Shown: one piece after another, positions 1-7,669 of the stretch
How the letters are laid out: the number at the start of each line of letters is the position of its first letter
Position numbering within the stretch: the first letter of the stretch is position 1
Assembly (NCBI GenBank): GCA_964648415.1
Contig: CAZYOC010000140.1
Coordinates: 1-11,493, forward strand
Source of the DNA: G963669175 sp964648415
GTDB taxonomy: Bacteria > Electryoneota > Electryoneia > Electryoneales > Electryoneaceae
Length of the DNA stretch: 11,493 nucleotides
Direction of reading: 5' to 3'
Made by a program: the position numbers and the translations under genes
The notes under the pieces: generated by a model
Seen by the model: only the letters and a program-made list of their open reading frames with translations
Databases searched by the model: none
What the model was told of the DNA's origin: nothing

Positions 1-163
1 AACGTAGAAATTGACCATCAGAAACAAGCCCTTCGGGAGCGCGTCATTTGCCCCACGACTGCGTTACATCTTTTTGAAATAACCCGTTATGTCTGTAAAG
101 ATGCGCCTTGTCCTGAGACAAATGACGCAGCTCAGAAAGCATCATAGCTGGTGCAACGGAACA
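1..163. other. Non-coding stretch after fliQ, with possible fliR start at the left edge
   Basis: No convincing gene lies in these bases on either strand. On the minus strand a frame opens near the edge with ATG at 18-16 (reading MVNFYV, preceded in frame by LFL) and runs out of the window; it could be the first codons of fliR, which normally follows fliQ. A GAAGGG purine run lies about 10 bases upstream of that ATG. Six residues are too few for identification, so this is inference from gene order only. The stretch also holds an inverted repeat (41-50 with 119-128), described separately. A 33-codon minus-strand frame inside it, starting with two ATG codons, resembles nothing I know. Confidence 0.5.
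41..128. repeat. Nested inverted repeat between fliQ and the left edge
   Basis: GCGTCATTTG at 41-50 and CAAATGACGC at 119-128 are a perfect 10-base inverted pair about 68 bases apart, and GAGC flanks both with a one-base offset. Inside it, CATCTTT (67-73) pairs with AAAGATG (97-103), and ATAAC-CC-GTTAT forms a small palindrome between them. The arrangement could fold as a long hairpin. There is no T-run, so it is not a classic intrinsic terminator. A small non-autonomous mobile element or an mRNA structure after fliQ are the two readings. Confidence 0.5.
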
Positions 164-433
164 CTAGTGAGTCATCGTGCCGATATGGCCGAAGATCATG
201 TGGGTGAAACCGAGCAGCGTGTTGATCATCCAGGGCGCGGTGAAGATCATCACGATCACCACAGCAAGGATTTTCGGAATGAAGGTGAGTGTCATTTCCT
301 GGATCTGGGTTGCGGACTGGATGAGGCTGATGAACAGACCGACAGCGAGGCCGGTCAGCAGCATCGGCGCCGCCAGCATCAAGGCGGTAAACAGGGTCTC
401 GCGAACGATGTATATGGCGAATTCCTGTGTCAC
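164..433 (-). CDS. fliQ: Flagellar export gate protein FliQ
   Basis: FliQ is a small inner-membrane subunit of the flagellar type III export gate, assembling with FliP and FliR into the helical FliP5Q4R1 core. The 89-residue product matches the usual length of about 89. It has two hydrophobic hairpin segments (roughly residues 15-38 and 50-75) and the family pattern SLIQSATQIQEMTLTFIPK between them. The start chosen is GTG at 433-431, which overlaps the fliP stop as GTGA and has GGAGAG about six bases upstream. An in-frame upstream start at 472 would add 13 non-homologous residues and is less likely. It ends with TAG, and about 145 bases follow before any possible fliR start, which is unusual for this usually tight junction. 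Confidence 0.93.
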   Translation of the reverse strand: MTQEFAIYIVRETLFTALMLAAPMLLTGLAVGLFISLIQSATQIQEMTLTFIPKILAVVIVMIFTAPWMINTLLGFTHMIFGHIGTMTH

Positions 434-1215
434 TGGAAACTCTCCACAAGCGATTGGATAACCAGGTACCAACCGTCAACCAGCACAAACATGAGCAACT
501 TGAAGGGCAGACTGAGCATCACCGGCGGCAGCATCATCATCCCCATGGACATCAATACCGACGCCACCACCATATCAATAATCAACATGGGCATATAAAT
601 CATGAACCCGATCTGAAAGCCGACCCGAAGCTCACTGGTGATATAGGCGGGAATGAGCACCCGCATGGGGATATCGTCCTGTGTTTCCGGCTTCTCGGTG
701 TCGGCGAGACGGGTGAACAGATGCAAATCCTTTTCGCGCGTATGCTTCAACATGAAATCATGCAGCGGGTCCTGCGCCCGATCCCATGCGGTTTGCAACG
801 GTATTTGCTGTGCAGCATACGGTTTCCAAGCGTTGTCGTAGATATCGGTAATCACGGGCGACATGATGAACAGCGTCAGAAACAACGCCAAGCCGACAAT
901 GACCTGGTTGGGCGGCAGGCTTTGCGTCCCCAGCGCCTGGCGGACGAAGTGAAACGCCACCACGATCCGGATGAAGCTGGTCATCATCATCAGGATGGAC
1001 GGCGCCAGGGTGAGAACCGTAAGCAAGAGCATGACCTGGAGGGTGACCGCCAGGTCGTTCGGCTCATCCACCGTCTCCACGCCGAAGGTGACTTTGGGCA
1101 GCACGGGTTGCGCCAGCGCAACGCCCCCACCAAGCAGCAGCAATGCGAGCGGGACGAGCACCGCAGCGCGCTTCCACCGCGCAACGCTACCCCAGCGCCG
1201 GCTCAACCGCTGCAT
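430..1215 (-). CDS. fliP: Flagellar export gate protein FliP
   Basis: FliP is the main membrane subunit of the flagellar type III export gate. The product has an N-terminal signal-like segment (basic, then a long Leu/Val run ending ALA-Q), an expected trait of FliP, then the hallmark region RIVVAFHFVRQALGTQSLPP, the LFLTLFIMSPV segment, a periplasmic loop, and the C-terminal signature LPPVMLSLPFKLLMFVLVDG. The start is uncertain: ATG at 1215 gives 261 residues and a normal signal peptide; GTG at 1251 has AAGGA about nine bases upstream and gives 273; TTG at 1260 is also in frame. The stop overlaps the fliQ start by four bases, implying translational coupling. Upstream is fapA rather than fliO, which is the odd feature of this junction. 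Confidence 0.95.
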   Translation of the reverse strand: MQRLSRRWGSVARWKRAAVLVPLALLLLGGGVALAQPVLPKVTFGVETVDEPNDLAVTLQVMLLLTVLTLAPSILMMMTSFIRIVVAFHFVRQALGTQSLPPNQVIVGLALFLTLFIMSPVITDIYDNAWKPYAAQQIPLQTAWDRAQDPLHDFMLKHTREKDLHLFTRLADTEKPETQDDIPMRVLIPAYITSELRVGFQIGFMIYMPMLIIDMVVASVLMSMGMMMLPPVMLSLPFKLLMFVLVDGWYLVIQSLVESFQ

Positions 1216-1269
1216 GACCCCTGCCCTCGCCTGGCGTCCTGTCACACTCACCCGCTTCAATCCTTCCGC

Positions 1270-2823
1270 TTACACCGGCTCCGCCGGCTCGCCCACATCC
1301 GTGAAGCGACAAATCGCGCCGTCACGGTTGACCAGTTTCACCTTCGACAGCTCCTCATCCAGCTTCTTGCGTACATCGTCAATGATGACGGTCACATTCG
1401 GATTCGCCTCTTGTATCACCTTCACATAGGACTCTTTGGTTAACTTTGCACGCTTATTCGACAATTCTGTATGCAATTCCTTCACCTTTGCTATCTCGTT
1501 GTCAATATTGTACGATACATCATAAAGCACTTGCAGGTGCTTCGCCATTTCATCCGTGAAGCCTTTGCCCTGATACTTTTTGGACAAGAGTTTGGCGATG
1601 CCCTCCTGGATGATTTCCTTACTATCATCTACACGGAGTACGGCATCATCAAGCTTGCCCAACAACTCGTCCAGCACCGGAGCGTATCCGGCGTACACCT
1701 TCGTTACATGGTAATGAATGTTCCCGAAAGTCTTGGCTTCCACATTGTTATACGCCTTGATCTCCCCGCCAATGACCGCTCCTTTGCCGAATTTGACATA
1801 GATAGAGCCGCCGCTGGTGACATCGCCTTGAATAATCTCCTCGGCGATGTAAATGTCACCGCCTGCCATCAGTTTCTGGTTTTCGAGGAAAAGGAGGTGC
1901 GCTTCACCGCCCACTCGAATCATCCCCTCTCCCGTGCCGAGAAACCCGCCGCGTAAAGTGAGCTTGCCTCCGCAGTGGATGGTGGCGTCCTCTACGACAC
2001 CATAAATCTCCAGATCCTCCGAGGCTTCCACCGTAAACCCGGACAACACATCGCCCTGGATGGTCACGCTGCCATCGAACCGGATGTTGCCGCATTTCAT
2101 ATCCACATTACCCTTGACCACATAAACCGGGCTGACAGTGATCAGGTTGCCTTCACCAATGCCGACACAACCGTTGATGGTTGATACCAGCTCCTTTTGA
2201 TTGGCGTCACGAAACTCTGTATTCTCGCCCTTCTTGATTACGACGTCCGATCCGGCGCGCGCCGATATTTTCGCACCGGTCACGGTCGTCCCGGACTCGC
2301 CGAGGGTGGCGGGTTTCTTCTCCGCCAACAGCTCTCCGGCGTCTACAGCCTGCAAGACACCCGCTTCCTTGAAATTCACCTTGCCATTGGGCAACCGCTC
2401 CATCTTCGGCTTGGGGTCGGGGTCAAAGTGGTAAACGATCTCCGCATCTTCACCGGGGACGGGTTTGGTTCCGCTCGCCACGAGGAATGATTTCCTCCGT
2501 ATACCTTTTGCGGAGGCCAGCATCGCGATGGCGCGCTTGTCGATGCCCACCTTGACATGCTCTTTGACCAGCGAGTCCAGGATGATGCTGAGGTCCACCT
2601 CCTCCTCATCCGCCCCCTCGATCATGGCATACGCTTCAGTGGCGTCGTCGTTCAAGGTGACAGTGCACTTTACCCCATCACGAACAAGCGTCGCATCCCC
2701 GTCTTCTTCCGGAGCGTCCTTGTCCCTGTCCTCGACCTCGCCGTCCCACTCTTCCGCGTTCACCGGGACGTTCTGGTCCGGAGCGTCGTTTCCTTCTTCC
2801 ATCTGCTTTTCGGGATCAGCCAT
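1270..2823 (-). CDS. fapA: FapA / DUF342 family protein inside the export-gate genes
   Basis: The 517-residue product is a FapA-family (DUF342) protein. A very acidic low-complexity N-terminus (about 1-45) is followed by the DUF342 N-terminal region (about 50-185), then a glycine-spaced repeat stretch (about 190-375; GGKLTLRGG, GGDIYIAEE, GGSIYVKFG) typical of a right-handed beta-helix, then a charged, probably coiled-coil segment (about 385-490). It has no signal peptide or membrane segment, so it is likely cytoplasmic. FapA of Vibrio vulnificus has been linked to flagellation and binds the PTS protein EIIA-Glc; the role here is inferred. ATG at 2823 is preferred over an in-frame TTG at 2829, though no strong Shine-Dalgarno is visible. 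It lies between fliO (100-base gap) and fliP. By eye its codons are more AT-rich than its neighbours, hinting at later insertion. Confidence 0.88.
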   Translation of the reverse strand: MADPEKQMEEGNDAPDQNVPVNAEEWDGEVEDRDKDAPEEDGDATLVRDGVKCTVTLNDDATEAYAMIEGADEEEVDLSIILDSLVKEHVKVGIDKRAIAMLASAKGIRRKSFLVASGTKPVPGEDAEIVYHFDPDPKPKMERLPNGKVNFKEAGVLQAVDAGELLAEKKPATLGESGTTVTGAKISARAGSDVVIKKGENTEFRDANQKELVSTINGCVGIGEGNLITVSPVYVVKGNVDMKCGNIRFDGSVTIQGDVLSGFTVEASEDLEIYGVVEDATIHCGGKLTLRGGFLGTGEGMIRVGGEAHLLFLENQKLMAGGDIYIAEEIIQGDVTSGGSIYVKFGKGAVIGGEIKAYNNVEAKTFGNIHYHVTKVYAGYAPVLDELLGKLDDAVLRVDDSKEIIQEGIAKLLSKKYQGKGFTDEMAKHLQVLYDVSYNIDNEIAKVKELHTELSNKRAKLTKESYVKVIQEANPNVTVIIDDVRKKLDEELSKVKLVNRDGAICRFTDVGEPAEPV

Positions 2824-2838
2824 ACCCAACCCAAGACG

Positions 2839-2855
2839 TTGAAGTCTTACTTCAA
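2839..2855. repeat. Short hairpin in the fliO-fapA spacer
   Basis: TTGAAGT and ACTTCAA form a perfect seven-base stem around a three-base loop, lying 16 bases upstream of the fapA ATG. On the minus-strand mRNA there is no T-run after it, so it is not an obvious terminator for fliO. It covers the area where a fapA ribosome binding site would be expected, so control of fapA translation is possible. An overlapping alternative stem (AAGAC with GTCTT) uses some of the same bases. Confidence 0.45.
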
Positions 2856-2923
2856 GAATTTCTTTCGTTGAATGTACATAAACCCGTCAGCAAACCAAAT
2901 CCTAACAGACAAAGTTTTTCAGT

Positions 2924-3370
2924 TCATGCACTTGGGGTCTTGTCGAAATCGCCTCTGTTACGCAGGTCGGATGCAGACTTGTCGCCCGTGCGGAGCGACC
3001 AACTGTCCAAAGGCGTCAAACCATCCTCGGTTGAACCGATCAGTACCTCCCGGTCGCGTATCCGGACCAGCACCAGGTAGCGCTTGTTGGCGATCCCCTT
3101 GACATCGACAATTTCAATGTTCTCGCCGTAGCTTTCCTTGACTTTCCCGGTCAACGTTCCCGTACCGGCGAGTTGAGGGAAATACTTTTTAATCACCCAG
3201 ACGGTGAGCAGGATCAGCGCGATGACAAACAGCAACGCAAACCCGGCCCGGGCCAACGAGGCGCCCATGCTTTCCGAAAACGGGGGAGCCTCCGGTGTGT
3301 CCTCCGCCCAACACAGAGCGCCGGCCAACCAAAGGCCCAGTGTTCCCGCCACCACTCGCAATCGTACCAT
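2924..3370 (-). CDS. fliO: Flagellar biosynthesis protein FliO (FliZ-like)
   Basis: FliO is a bitopic membrane protein that helps assemble or stabilise FliP during export gate formation. The 148-residue product has a signal peptide ending near CWA-ED (about residues 1-23), a short periplasmic linker, one membrane segment (about 42-62, FALLFVIALILLTVWVIKKYF) and a cytoplasmic FliO domain with VDVKGIANKRYLVLVRI and VLIGSTEDGL. The cleavable signal plus one transmembrane helix is like the Bacillus FliZ form. ATG at 3370 is preferred to the adjacent in-frame TTG at 3373; the GGA-containing Shine-Dalgarno is weak. It starts 16 bases after the fliY/fliN stop. It is separated from fliP by fapA, whereas fliO and fliP are usually adjacent. 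Confidence 0.88.
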   Translation of the reverse strand: MVRLRVVAGTLGLWLAGALCWAEDTPEAPPFSESMGASLARAGFALLFVIALILLTVWVIKKYFPQLAGTGTLTGKVKESYGENIEIVDVKGIANKRYLVLVRIRDREVLIGSTEDGLTPLDSWSLRTGDKSASDLRNRGDFDKTPSA

Positions 3371-3386
3371 CAATGACGTCCAATCG

Positions 3387-4343
3387 CTATTTCAACGCCT
3401 TGATCCTGTCTTCCACACTCAGCAGTTCGGTAATGCGTACGCCGAAGTTCTCATCAATAACCACGACTTCACCGAGGGCGAATTTTTTGTCGTTGACATA
3501 CAGATCCACAGGCTCGCCGGACAGCTTCTGCAACTCGATCACGCTGCCCGGCCCCAGTTCCAGGATCTCACGGATGACCATGTTGGTCCTGCCCAGTTCA
3601 ATGGTGACCGGCAGGGAGATGTCCATCAACAGGTCCAGGTTGCGCGGCGCCTCGCCGCCGCCGGAGACCATTCCCTGATCAAATTCGCCGAATTCGGCTT
3701 TGCGGACGGTCAGCCCTTCTCCGCTTGCGGCCGCGGCCGCTGCCGGCGCGCCTGCACTCTGCTGCTCGCCGCCGGCCTGGGATTGTGGAGGCGGGGCATC
3801 TCCCGCCAGGGGCAACAGTCCTTCCAGGATATTCTTCGGAACCAGCTTGACAAATACTTCAGTGCCCCAGTCATCAATACTTAACTGGTAGCTTACCATA
3901 TAGACATCGCCGAGGTCAACAGGCAACTCTCCCAGCCCCAGCACCTGAGCCTTCGCTCCGGTGGGGTGCACTTCCGCCCCGAGCTCCTCGCCCCAGTTGG
4001 TAGCGAGAGCCCCTACGATCTGGTTGGTGGCTTCAGAAATCCCGTCCAGAGATTCCTGTTCGTTGAACTCTGCCGACCCATCGCCCATGACCATCAGGTC
4101 GGTCACCGCCGCGGCGAGCTTCTTACTGAAGATGAACAGCATGGTCCCGGGCAGAACGCCCTCCAGCGGCGCTTCCACAACCACCGGCGTGTCCATGAAG
4201 TTCGCTTCCAGGATATGCTCTTCAGCCTCGTCGACTCCCGCCAGGGTCAGATTGACATCCCGGTTGAGAATCGGACCAAGCACGTCCTGCATAATGGCCA
4301 GGCCGGCTTGTTCCACTTGTGCAAGCTGAGGATTCGCTGCCAT
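3387..4343 (-). CDS. fliY: Flagellar switch protein FliN/FliY with CheC-like domain
   Basis: This is a C-ring switch protein of the FliY type: about 318 residues, against about 80-140 for a plain FliN. Residues 1-180 form a CheC/FliM-middle-like domain, including D100-x3-E104-x2-N107 followed by P127, which fits the CheC phosphatase signature apart from a slightly short N-to-P spacing (19 residues). A Pro/Ala/Gln/Gly-rich linker covers about 181-230, with a run of alanines. The C-terminal SpoA (FliN) domain occupies about 235-315 (ISLPVTIELGRTNM, GSVIELQKLSGEPVDLYVN). It sits nine bases after fliM with a GAGG site seven bases before the ATG. It likely forms the lower C-ring and may dephosphorylate CheY-P, as FliY does in Bacillus; that activity is inferred. 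Annotation pipelines may call it fliN. Confidence 0.92.
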   Translation of the reverse strand: MAANPQLAQVEQAGLAIMQDVLGPILNRDVNLTLAGVDEAEEHILEANFMDTPVVVEAPLEGVLPGTMLFIFSKKLAAAVTDLMVMGDGSAEFNEQESLDGISEATNQIVGALATNWGEELGAEVHPTGAKAQVLGLGELPVDLGDVYMVSYQLSIDDWGTEVFVKLVPKNILEGLLPLAGDAPPPQSQAGGEQQSAGAPAAAAAASGEGLTVRKAEFGEFDQGMVSGGGEAPRNLDLLMDISLPVTIELGRTNMVIREILELGPGSVIELQKLSGEPVDLYVNDKKFALGEVVVIDENFGVRITELLSVEDRIKALK

Positions 4344-4352
4344 GATCGTGCC

Positions 4353-5345
4353 TCACTTCTCAAATGTCAAACGTTCCTCGAAAGAGACCGGCCGGGTGAT
4401 TCGTACCGCCGCCTTCCGGCCTTTCTTTCCGGGAACGCCAAAGTATTTCAGCTCTTTACCCACCATCACCCTCATTTCATCATCCAGTGGTTTTTCCAAC
4501 TGGACAATGTTGCCGGCTTGCAACCCCAGGAATTCCCGCACCGTCAGACTGGTTTCGGCGAACAGCCCTCGCACCGTCAAACGGGTGGCCTGAATCCGGT
4601 TCTCCAGCAGCTTCCGCTCTTCTTCGCCCACCTTCTTCACATTCGTGAAAAAGGTCTGACTGGAGAGCTTCTGGAGGATCGGTTCGAGGACGAAATAGGG
4701 GAAGCCGACGTTCATCGGGAATACGGCGCCGCGCACCTTGATCTCGAAGAACATGATGGCGATGGTTTCACTCGACCGCGCGATCTGCACGAACTGCGGG
4801 TCGGTTTCAAAACTGTCGTAACGTGCGTTCAAGGGATAAATCTGCTGCCAGACTTCATTGAGAGTTGTGATCAGATTGTTGATGATGCGCATCACGATAT
4901 TCTGTTCGATGAGGGTGATCTCACGGATCTCGATTTCGGTTTCGCCCGTGCCGCCCAGGAGACGGTCCACAATAAACAGGAGGAATTGCGGGCTGATTTC
5001 CACCACCGCTTTGCCCTCCAACTCCGGCATGGCCAGCAGGTAGAGGCTCGACGGCATGGACAGGGACATGGTGTATTCAGAATAGGTTACCTGGTCGATG
5101 GAGATGACATTCACATCCACCAGCGCTCGAAGATTGGTCGACAGAAATGTGGCGAACAGACGCGCGAAGTTCTCGTGAATCGTCCGCATCGTCCGGATCT
5201 GCTCCTTGCTGATCCGGTCCGGATGCTTGAAGTCGTACAACGAGACGTTTTTGCGCGTATCCTGTTCGTTCGAATCGTAGGACTTGCCCTTCGAAACACT
5301 CGACAGGAGAGCATCAATTTCATCTTGTGACAAAATTCTGTTCAT
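4353..5345 (-). CDS. fliM: Flagellar motor switch protein FliM
   Basis: FliM is the C-ring subunit that binds phospho-CheY and sets rotation direction. The 330-residue length is normal. The N-terminal CheY-binding motif LSQDEIDALLSS (about 5-16) is intact, followed by the conserved YDFKHPDRISKEQIRTM segment (37-53), the CheC-like middle domain with the GGTGE loop that contacts FliG (131-135), and the C-terminal SpoA domain (about 250-325, with LQAGNIVQLEKPLDDEM). ATG at 5345 has GGAG a few bases upstream and starts 11 bases after the fliL stop. The fliM stop lies within the ribosome binding region of fliY, so the two switch proteins are probably made in coupled amounts. Confidence 0.97.
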   Translation of the reverse strand: MNRILSQDEIDALLSSVSKGKSYDSNEQDTRKNVSLYDFKHPDRISKEQIRTMRTIHENFARLFATFLSTNLRALVDVNVISIDQVTYSEYTMSLSMPSSLYLLAMPELEGKAVVEISPQFLLFIVDRLLGGTGETEIEIREITLIEQNIVMRIINNLITTLNEVWQQIYPLNARYDSFETDPQFVQIARSSETIAIMFFEIKVRGAVFPMNVGFPYFVLEPILQKLSSQTFFTNVKKVGEEERKLLENRIQATRLTVRGLFAETSLTVREFLGLQAGNIVQLEKPLDDEMRVMVGKELKYFGVPGKKGRKAAVRITRPVSFEERLTFEK

Positions 5346-5356
5346 GCTCTCTCCGT

Positions 5357-5884
5357 TTACTGGAAGACGTACCGGATGAAATAGACTCGCGTTACTTCAC
5401 CCGTGGTCAAGTAGAAGTTGACGATCTCGCCGATTCTTTCCCGGATCTTCTCCCTCATATGAATGTCGGACAAGGTTTCCACTTTCTGCGCGGACAAGAA
5501 GGTCAGCAGGTTGTCACGTAAAAGCGGATCAATCTTTTCTAGTTCAGGTATCACCAGCGGATCGCTGACCTCCATGCCCAGATCGATCATGAGATGGCGA
5601 CGGCCTCCGGTTTCCCGCGGGTTGACGATCAGACCGTCGAGCTGATATACCTCGCCCACCGCCGTCTGCCCCTCTGTCTTCTCTACCTTCGGGGGCGGCG
5701 GCTTGGAGAAGAACACCGCCTTCAGCACAAAGTGGGCGCCGACACCGACCGCGAGGACAATCACAACCATGATCGCCATCATGACCGGGCTGACACCTTT
5801 GCCGCCTTTACCTCCGGCTGCGACGGCATCGTCGTCGGCAATCTCCATGCCTTCCGCGACTGCGTTTTCGTCAAACTCGTTCAT
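5357..5884 (-). CDS. fliL: Flagellar basal body-associated protein FliL
   Basis: FliL is a single-pass inner-membrane protein that surrounds the stator and supports torque. The 175-residue product has an acidic cytoplasmic N-terminus (1-22), a glycine-rich stretch, one transmembrane helix (about 32-55) and a periplasmic FliL domain (about 75-175) with VYQLDGLIVNPRETGGRRHL and a C-terminal VTRVYFIRYVFQ that fits the family. ATG at 5884 follows a GAGAG site and the motB stop by 10 bases. Its place between motB and fliM is a common order. Confidence 0.94.
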   Translation of the reverse strand: MNEFDENAVAEGMEIADDDAVAAGGKGGKGVSPVMMAIMVVIVLAVGVGAHFVLKAVFFSKPPPPKVEKTEGQTAVGEVYQLDGLIVNPRETGGRRHLMIDLGMEVSDPLVIPELEKIDPLLRDNLLTFLSAQKVETLSDIHMREKIRERIGEIVNFYLTTGEVTRVYFIRYVFQ

Positions 5885-5894
5885 GGTCGTTCTC

Positions 5895-6602
5895 TCAGAA
5901 TGAGTCCTGTTTCGGCGTCTTCTCCAGGAAGATCTCCACTCGCCGGTTCTTCGCGCGCCCCATCGGCGTGTCGTTCGTATCGCGTGAGCGGTATTCCCCG
6001 TACCCCACTGCGCTCATTTTTTCCGGCTCAACTCCTCCCCGAAACGCCATAAACTTGGTCGCCCTCAATGCCCGTGCGGCGCTCAGCTCCCAGTTGCTCG
6101 GAAACTCCGGCGTGCTGATCGGGACATTATCTGTATGGCCTTCCACACGTATCTCGTCATATTTCATACGTTTAATAATATCGGCAATTTTGAGAAGCAA
6201 TGCTTGAAATTTCGCGGACATCCGCGCGCTCCCGCTTTCAAACAGCAGCGGATCATCAATGATCATCCGCACCCCGTTGGGAGTGTTATAGATCTCTACT
6301 GCATCTTCCATGCCAAGTTCTTGCAGGGTCTGCGCCATTTCCTCCACCATCTCCTGGGTCTCGGTGGCTCGCCGGATTTTCTCCTCCATCTGGAGCTTCT
6401 CCATCATGCCCTGGCTGGACGGCCACATCCCCATGCCGTCCCGGATGCTGCTGATCGCCGCCTCGAACTTGACCTGTTCAATCGAGGACATGGACACGAT
6501 GAGCACGAAGAAGGTAAGCAACAGGGTCATCATGTCCCCGTAGGTCACCATCCATGCGGGTGCGCCGGCTTTACATTCTTCTTCTTTGGCCTTTCGCGCC
6601 AT
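5895..6602 (-). CDS. motB: Flagellar stator protein MotB
   Basis: MotB forms the stator with MotA and anchors it to peptidoglycan. The 235-residue product has a short basic/acidic cytoplasmic tail, one membrane helix (about 17-38) that carries the ion-binding aspartate D23 in PAWMVTYGDMMTLLLTFF, a periplasmic plug/linker, and an OmpA-like peptidoglycan-binding domain (about 110-225) with EGHTDNVPI (154-162), NWELSAARA (170-178) and RAKNRRVEI (216-224). YGD rather than FAD next to the aspartate does not decide between proton and sodium. ATG at 6602 follows an AGG-containing site and the motA stop by 15 bases. Confidence 0.96.
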   Translation of the reverse strand: MARKAKEEECKAGAPAWMVTYGDMMTLLLTFFVLIVSMSSIEQVKFEAAISSIRDGMGMWPSSQGMMEKLQMEEKIRRATETQEMVEEMAQTLQELGMEDAVEIYNTPNGVRMIIDDPLLFESGSARMSAKFQALLLKIADIIKRMKYDEIRVEGHTDNVPISTPEFPSNWELSAARALRATKFMAFRGGVEPEKMSAVGYGEYRSRDTNDTPMGRAKNRRVEIFLEKTPKQDSF

Positions 6603-6617
6603 CGCGCCTGTCCCTGG

Positions 6618-7391
6618 TTACGCCTGCATCCGTTCTTCCTGCTGCCGTGCGCTCGGCGGGAGGAAGGTCAGCAGTTTTTCACGCACGATCCTCGGATTGT
6701 CGCCCGACTGGATCGCCAGAATGCCTTCAACAACCAGCTCTTTCCGCTTCACCTCTTCACGCGAACGGAAGGCAAGCTTGTCCTTCATCGGCAAAAACAA
6801 CACATTCGCAATGATGGAGCCGTACAGAGTCGTCACCAGCGCCACCGCCATCCCCTGGCCGATCTGGGAGGGGTCTTCCAGCGCGGACAGCATCTGGATC
6901 AACCCGACCAGTGTTCCGATCATACCGAAGGCCGGGCCGTAGGTCCCCATGGTGCCGAACATCCCCTGCCCCACCTTATGCCGATCCTCCATCCCGGCGA
7001 TTTCCGACTCGAGGATGGAGCGAATGGTTTCCGGTTCTGTTCCGTCGACAGCATACTGCACTCCGGATTTCATAAAATCGTCGTCGAGGTCATCAATTTC
7101 ACGTTCGATCGCCAGGATCCCTTCCCGGCGGGCTTTCTCCGCGATATTGACGATCATGTCAATGGTGGCGGAATAGGGTACTGCTTGAAAAGTAAAGGCT
7201 TTGCGGGTGACATTTACAAGATTAAGGACTTCATTGAGAGGGAACGCAATCAGCGTGGCTCCGAACGTTCCCCCGATCACAATCAGGAATGACGAGAAGC
7301 TGAAGAAGAAGCCGACCCCCGGCCCCGTAAGGATGGGAACAAGGATCAGGGAGCCGGCCGCAATCAGTCCAATGATTGTCGCGATATCCAT
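6618..7391 (-). CDS. motA: Flagellar stator protein MotA
   Basis: MotA forms the ion channel of the stator with MotB and interacts with FliG in the rotor. The 257-residue product has four membrane segments (about 3-21, 28-50, 151-170 and 178-200) and a large cytoplasmic loop between the second and third. The loop carries the charged segment ARREGILAIEREI (87-99), equivalent to the FliG-interacting charges of MotA. Conserved prolines appear in TM3 (P153, YGPAFGMIGT) and after TM4 (P201, FLPMKDKL). ATG at 7391 has AGGAG about seven bases upstream, and the flbD stop is one base before it, so translation is probably coupled to flbD. Confidence 0.96.
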   Translation of the reverse strand: MDIATIIGLIAAGSLILVPILTGPGVGFFFSFSSFLIVIGGTFGATLIAFPLNEVLNLVNVTRKAFTFQAVPYSATIDMIVNIAEKARREGILAIEREIDDLDDDFMKSGVQYAVDGTEPETIRSILESEIAGMEDRHKVGQGMFGTMGTYGPAFGMIGTLVGLIQMLSALEDPSQIGQGMAVALVTTLYGSIIANVLFLPMKDKLAFRSREEVKRKELVVEGILAIQSGDNPRIVREKLLTFLPPSARQQEERMQA

Positions 7392-7392
7392 C

Positions 7393-7617
7393 TTACCGCT
7401 CCTGTTGCTCCTCGGGTTCTGTACCTGTTCTCAACGGCGCCAGGACACGGTTGCGGAACCGGATGATGCGTTCCAGCACCTCGTCCGGGCTTTCCTGCAC
7501 CAGGACTTTTTTGCCGTCGGTCAGTGTCAGGATCGTGTCCGGCGTGGCTTCGACGAACTCGATCATGTCACTGTTTACCACCAGCTCAGAACCGTCAAGC
7601 CGGGTGACATAGATCAT
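7393..7617 (-). CDS. flbD: Small flagellar protein, FlbD family
   Basis: The 74-residue product matches the FlbD family (MIYVTRLDGSELVVN at the start, then a central FVEATPDTILTLTDGKKVLV). These small proteins occur between flgE and motA in spirochaetes, clostridia and others; the function is not established. They are unrelated to the Caulobacter sigma-54 activator also named FlbD. ATG at 7617 with GGAG six bases upstream is preferred to an in-frame TTG at 7629. The charged C-terminal tail (TEPEEQQER) is not conserved as far as I recall. The stop lies one base before the motA ATG. Confidence 0.9.
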   Translation of the reverse strand: MIYVTRLDGSELVVNSDMIEFVEATPDTILTLTDGKKVLVQESPDEVLERIIRFRNRVLAPLRTGTEPEEQQER

Positions 7618-7633
7618 GGCTGACTCCAATCAT

Positions 7634-7661
7634 CCCCGGGCCGCCGGCCGGCGGCCCGGGG
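7634..7661. repeat. Perfect 28-base GC palindrome between flgE and flbD
   Basis: The half-site CCCCGGGCCGCCGG is followed directly by its exact reverse complement, so all 28 bases are self-complementary. In RNA it would make a very stable stem with a four-base loop. On the minus-strand transcript it is followed by ATGATTGGAG, with no T-run, so it is not a textbook intrinsic terminator. It sits downstream of flgE and upstream of the flbD ribosome binding site (GGAG), suggesting an RNA stability or processing element that could set hook protein output apart from the motor genes. Confidence 0.85.
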
Positions 7662-7669
7662 AACACCTT

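Noticed and set aside
427..1443. Plus-strand open frame (338 codons) opposite fliP
   Set aside because: His/Gln/Arg-rich shadow of the fliP and fapA coding strands.
2839..2855. Intrinsic terminator after fliO
   Set aside because: The seven-base stem has no T-run on the minus-strand transcript; a T-rich tail exists only on the plus strand, where no gene is present.
3966..5330. Plus-strand open frame (454 codons) opposite fliM and fliY
   Set aside because: It is antisense to two well-supported genes, spans their junction, and the product is His/Gln/Arg-rich with no domain.
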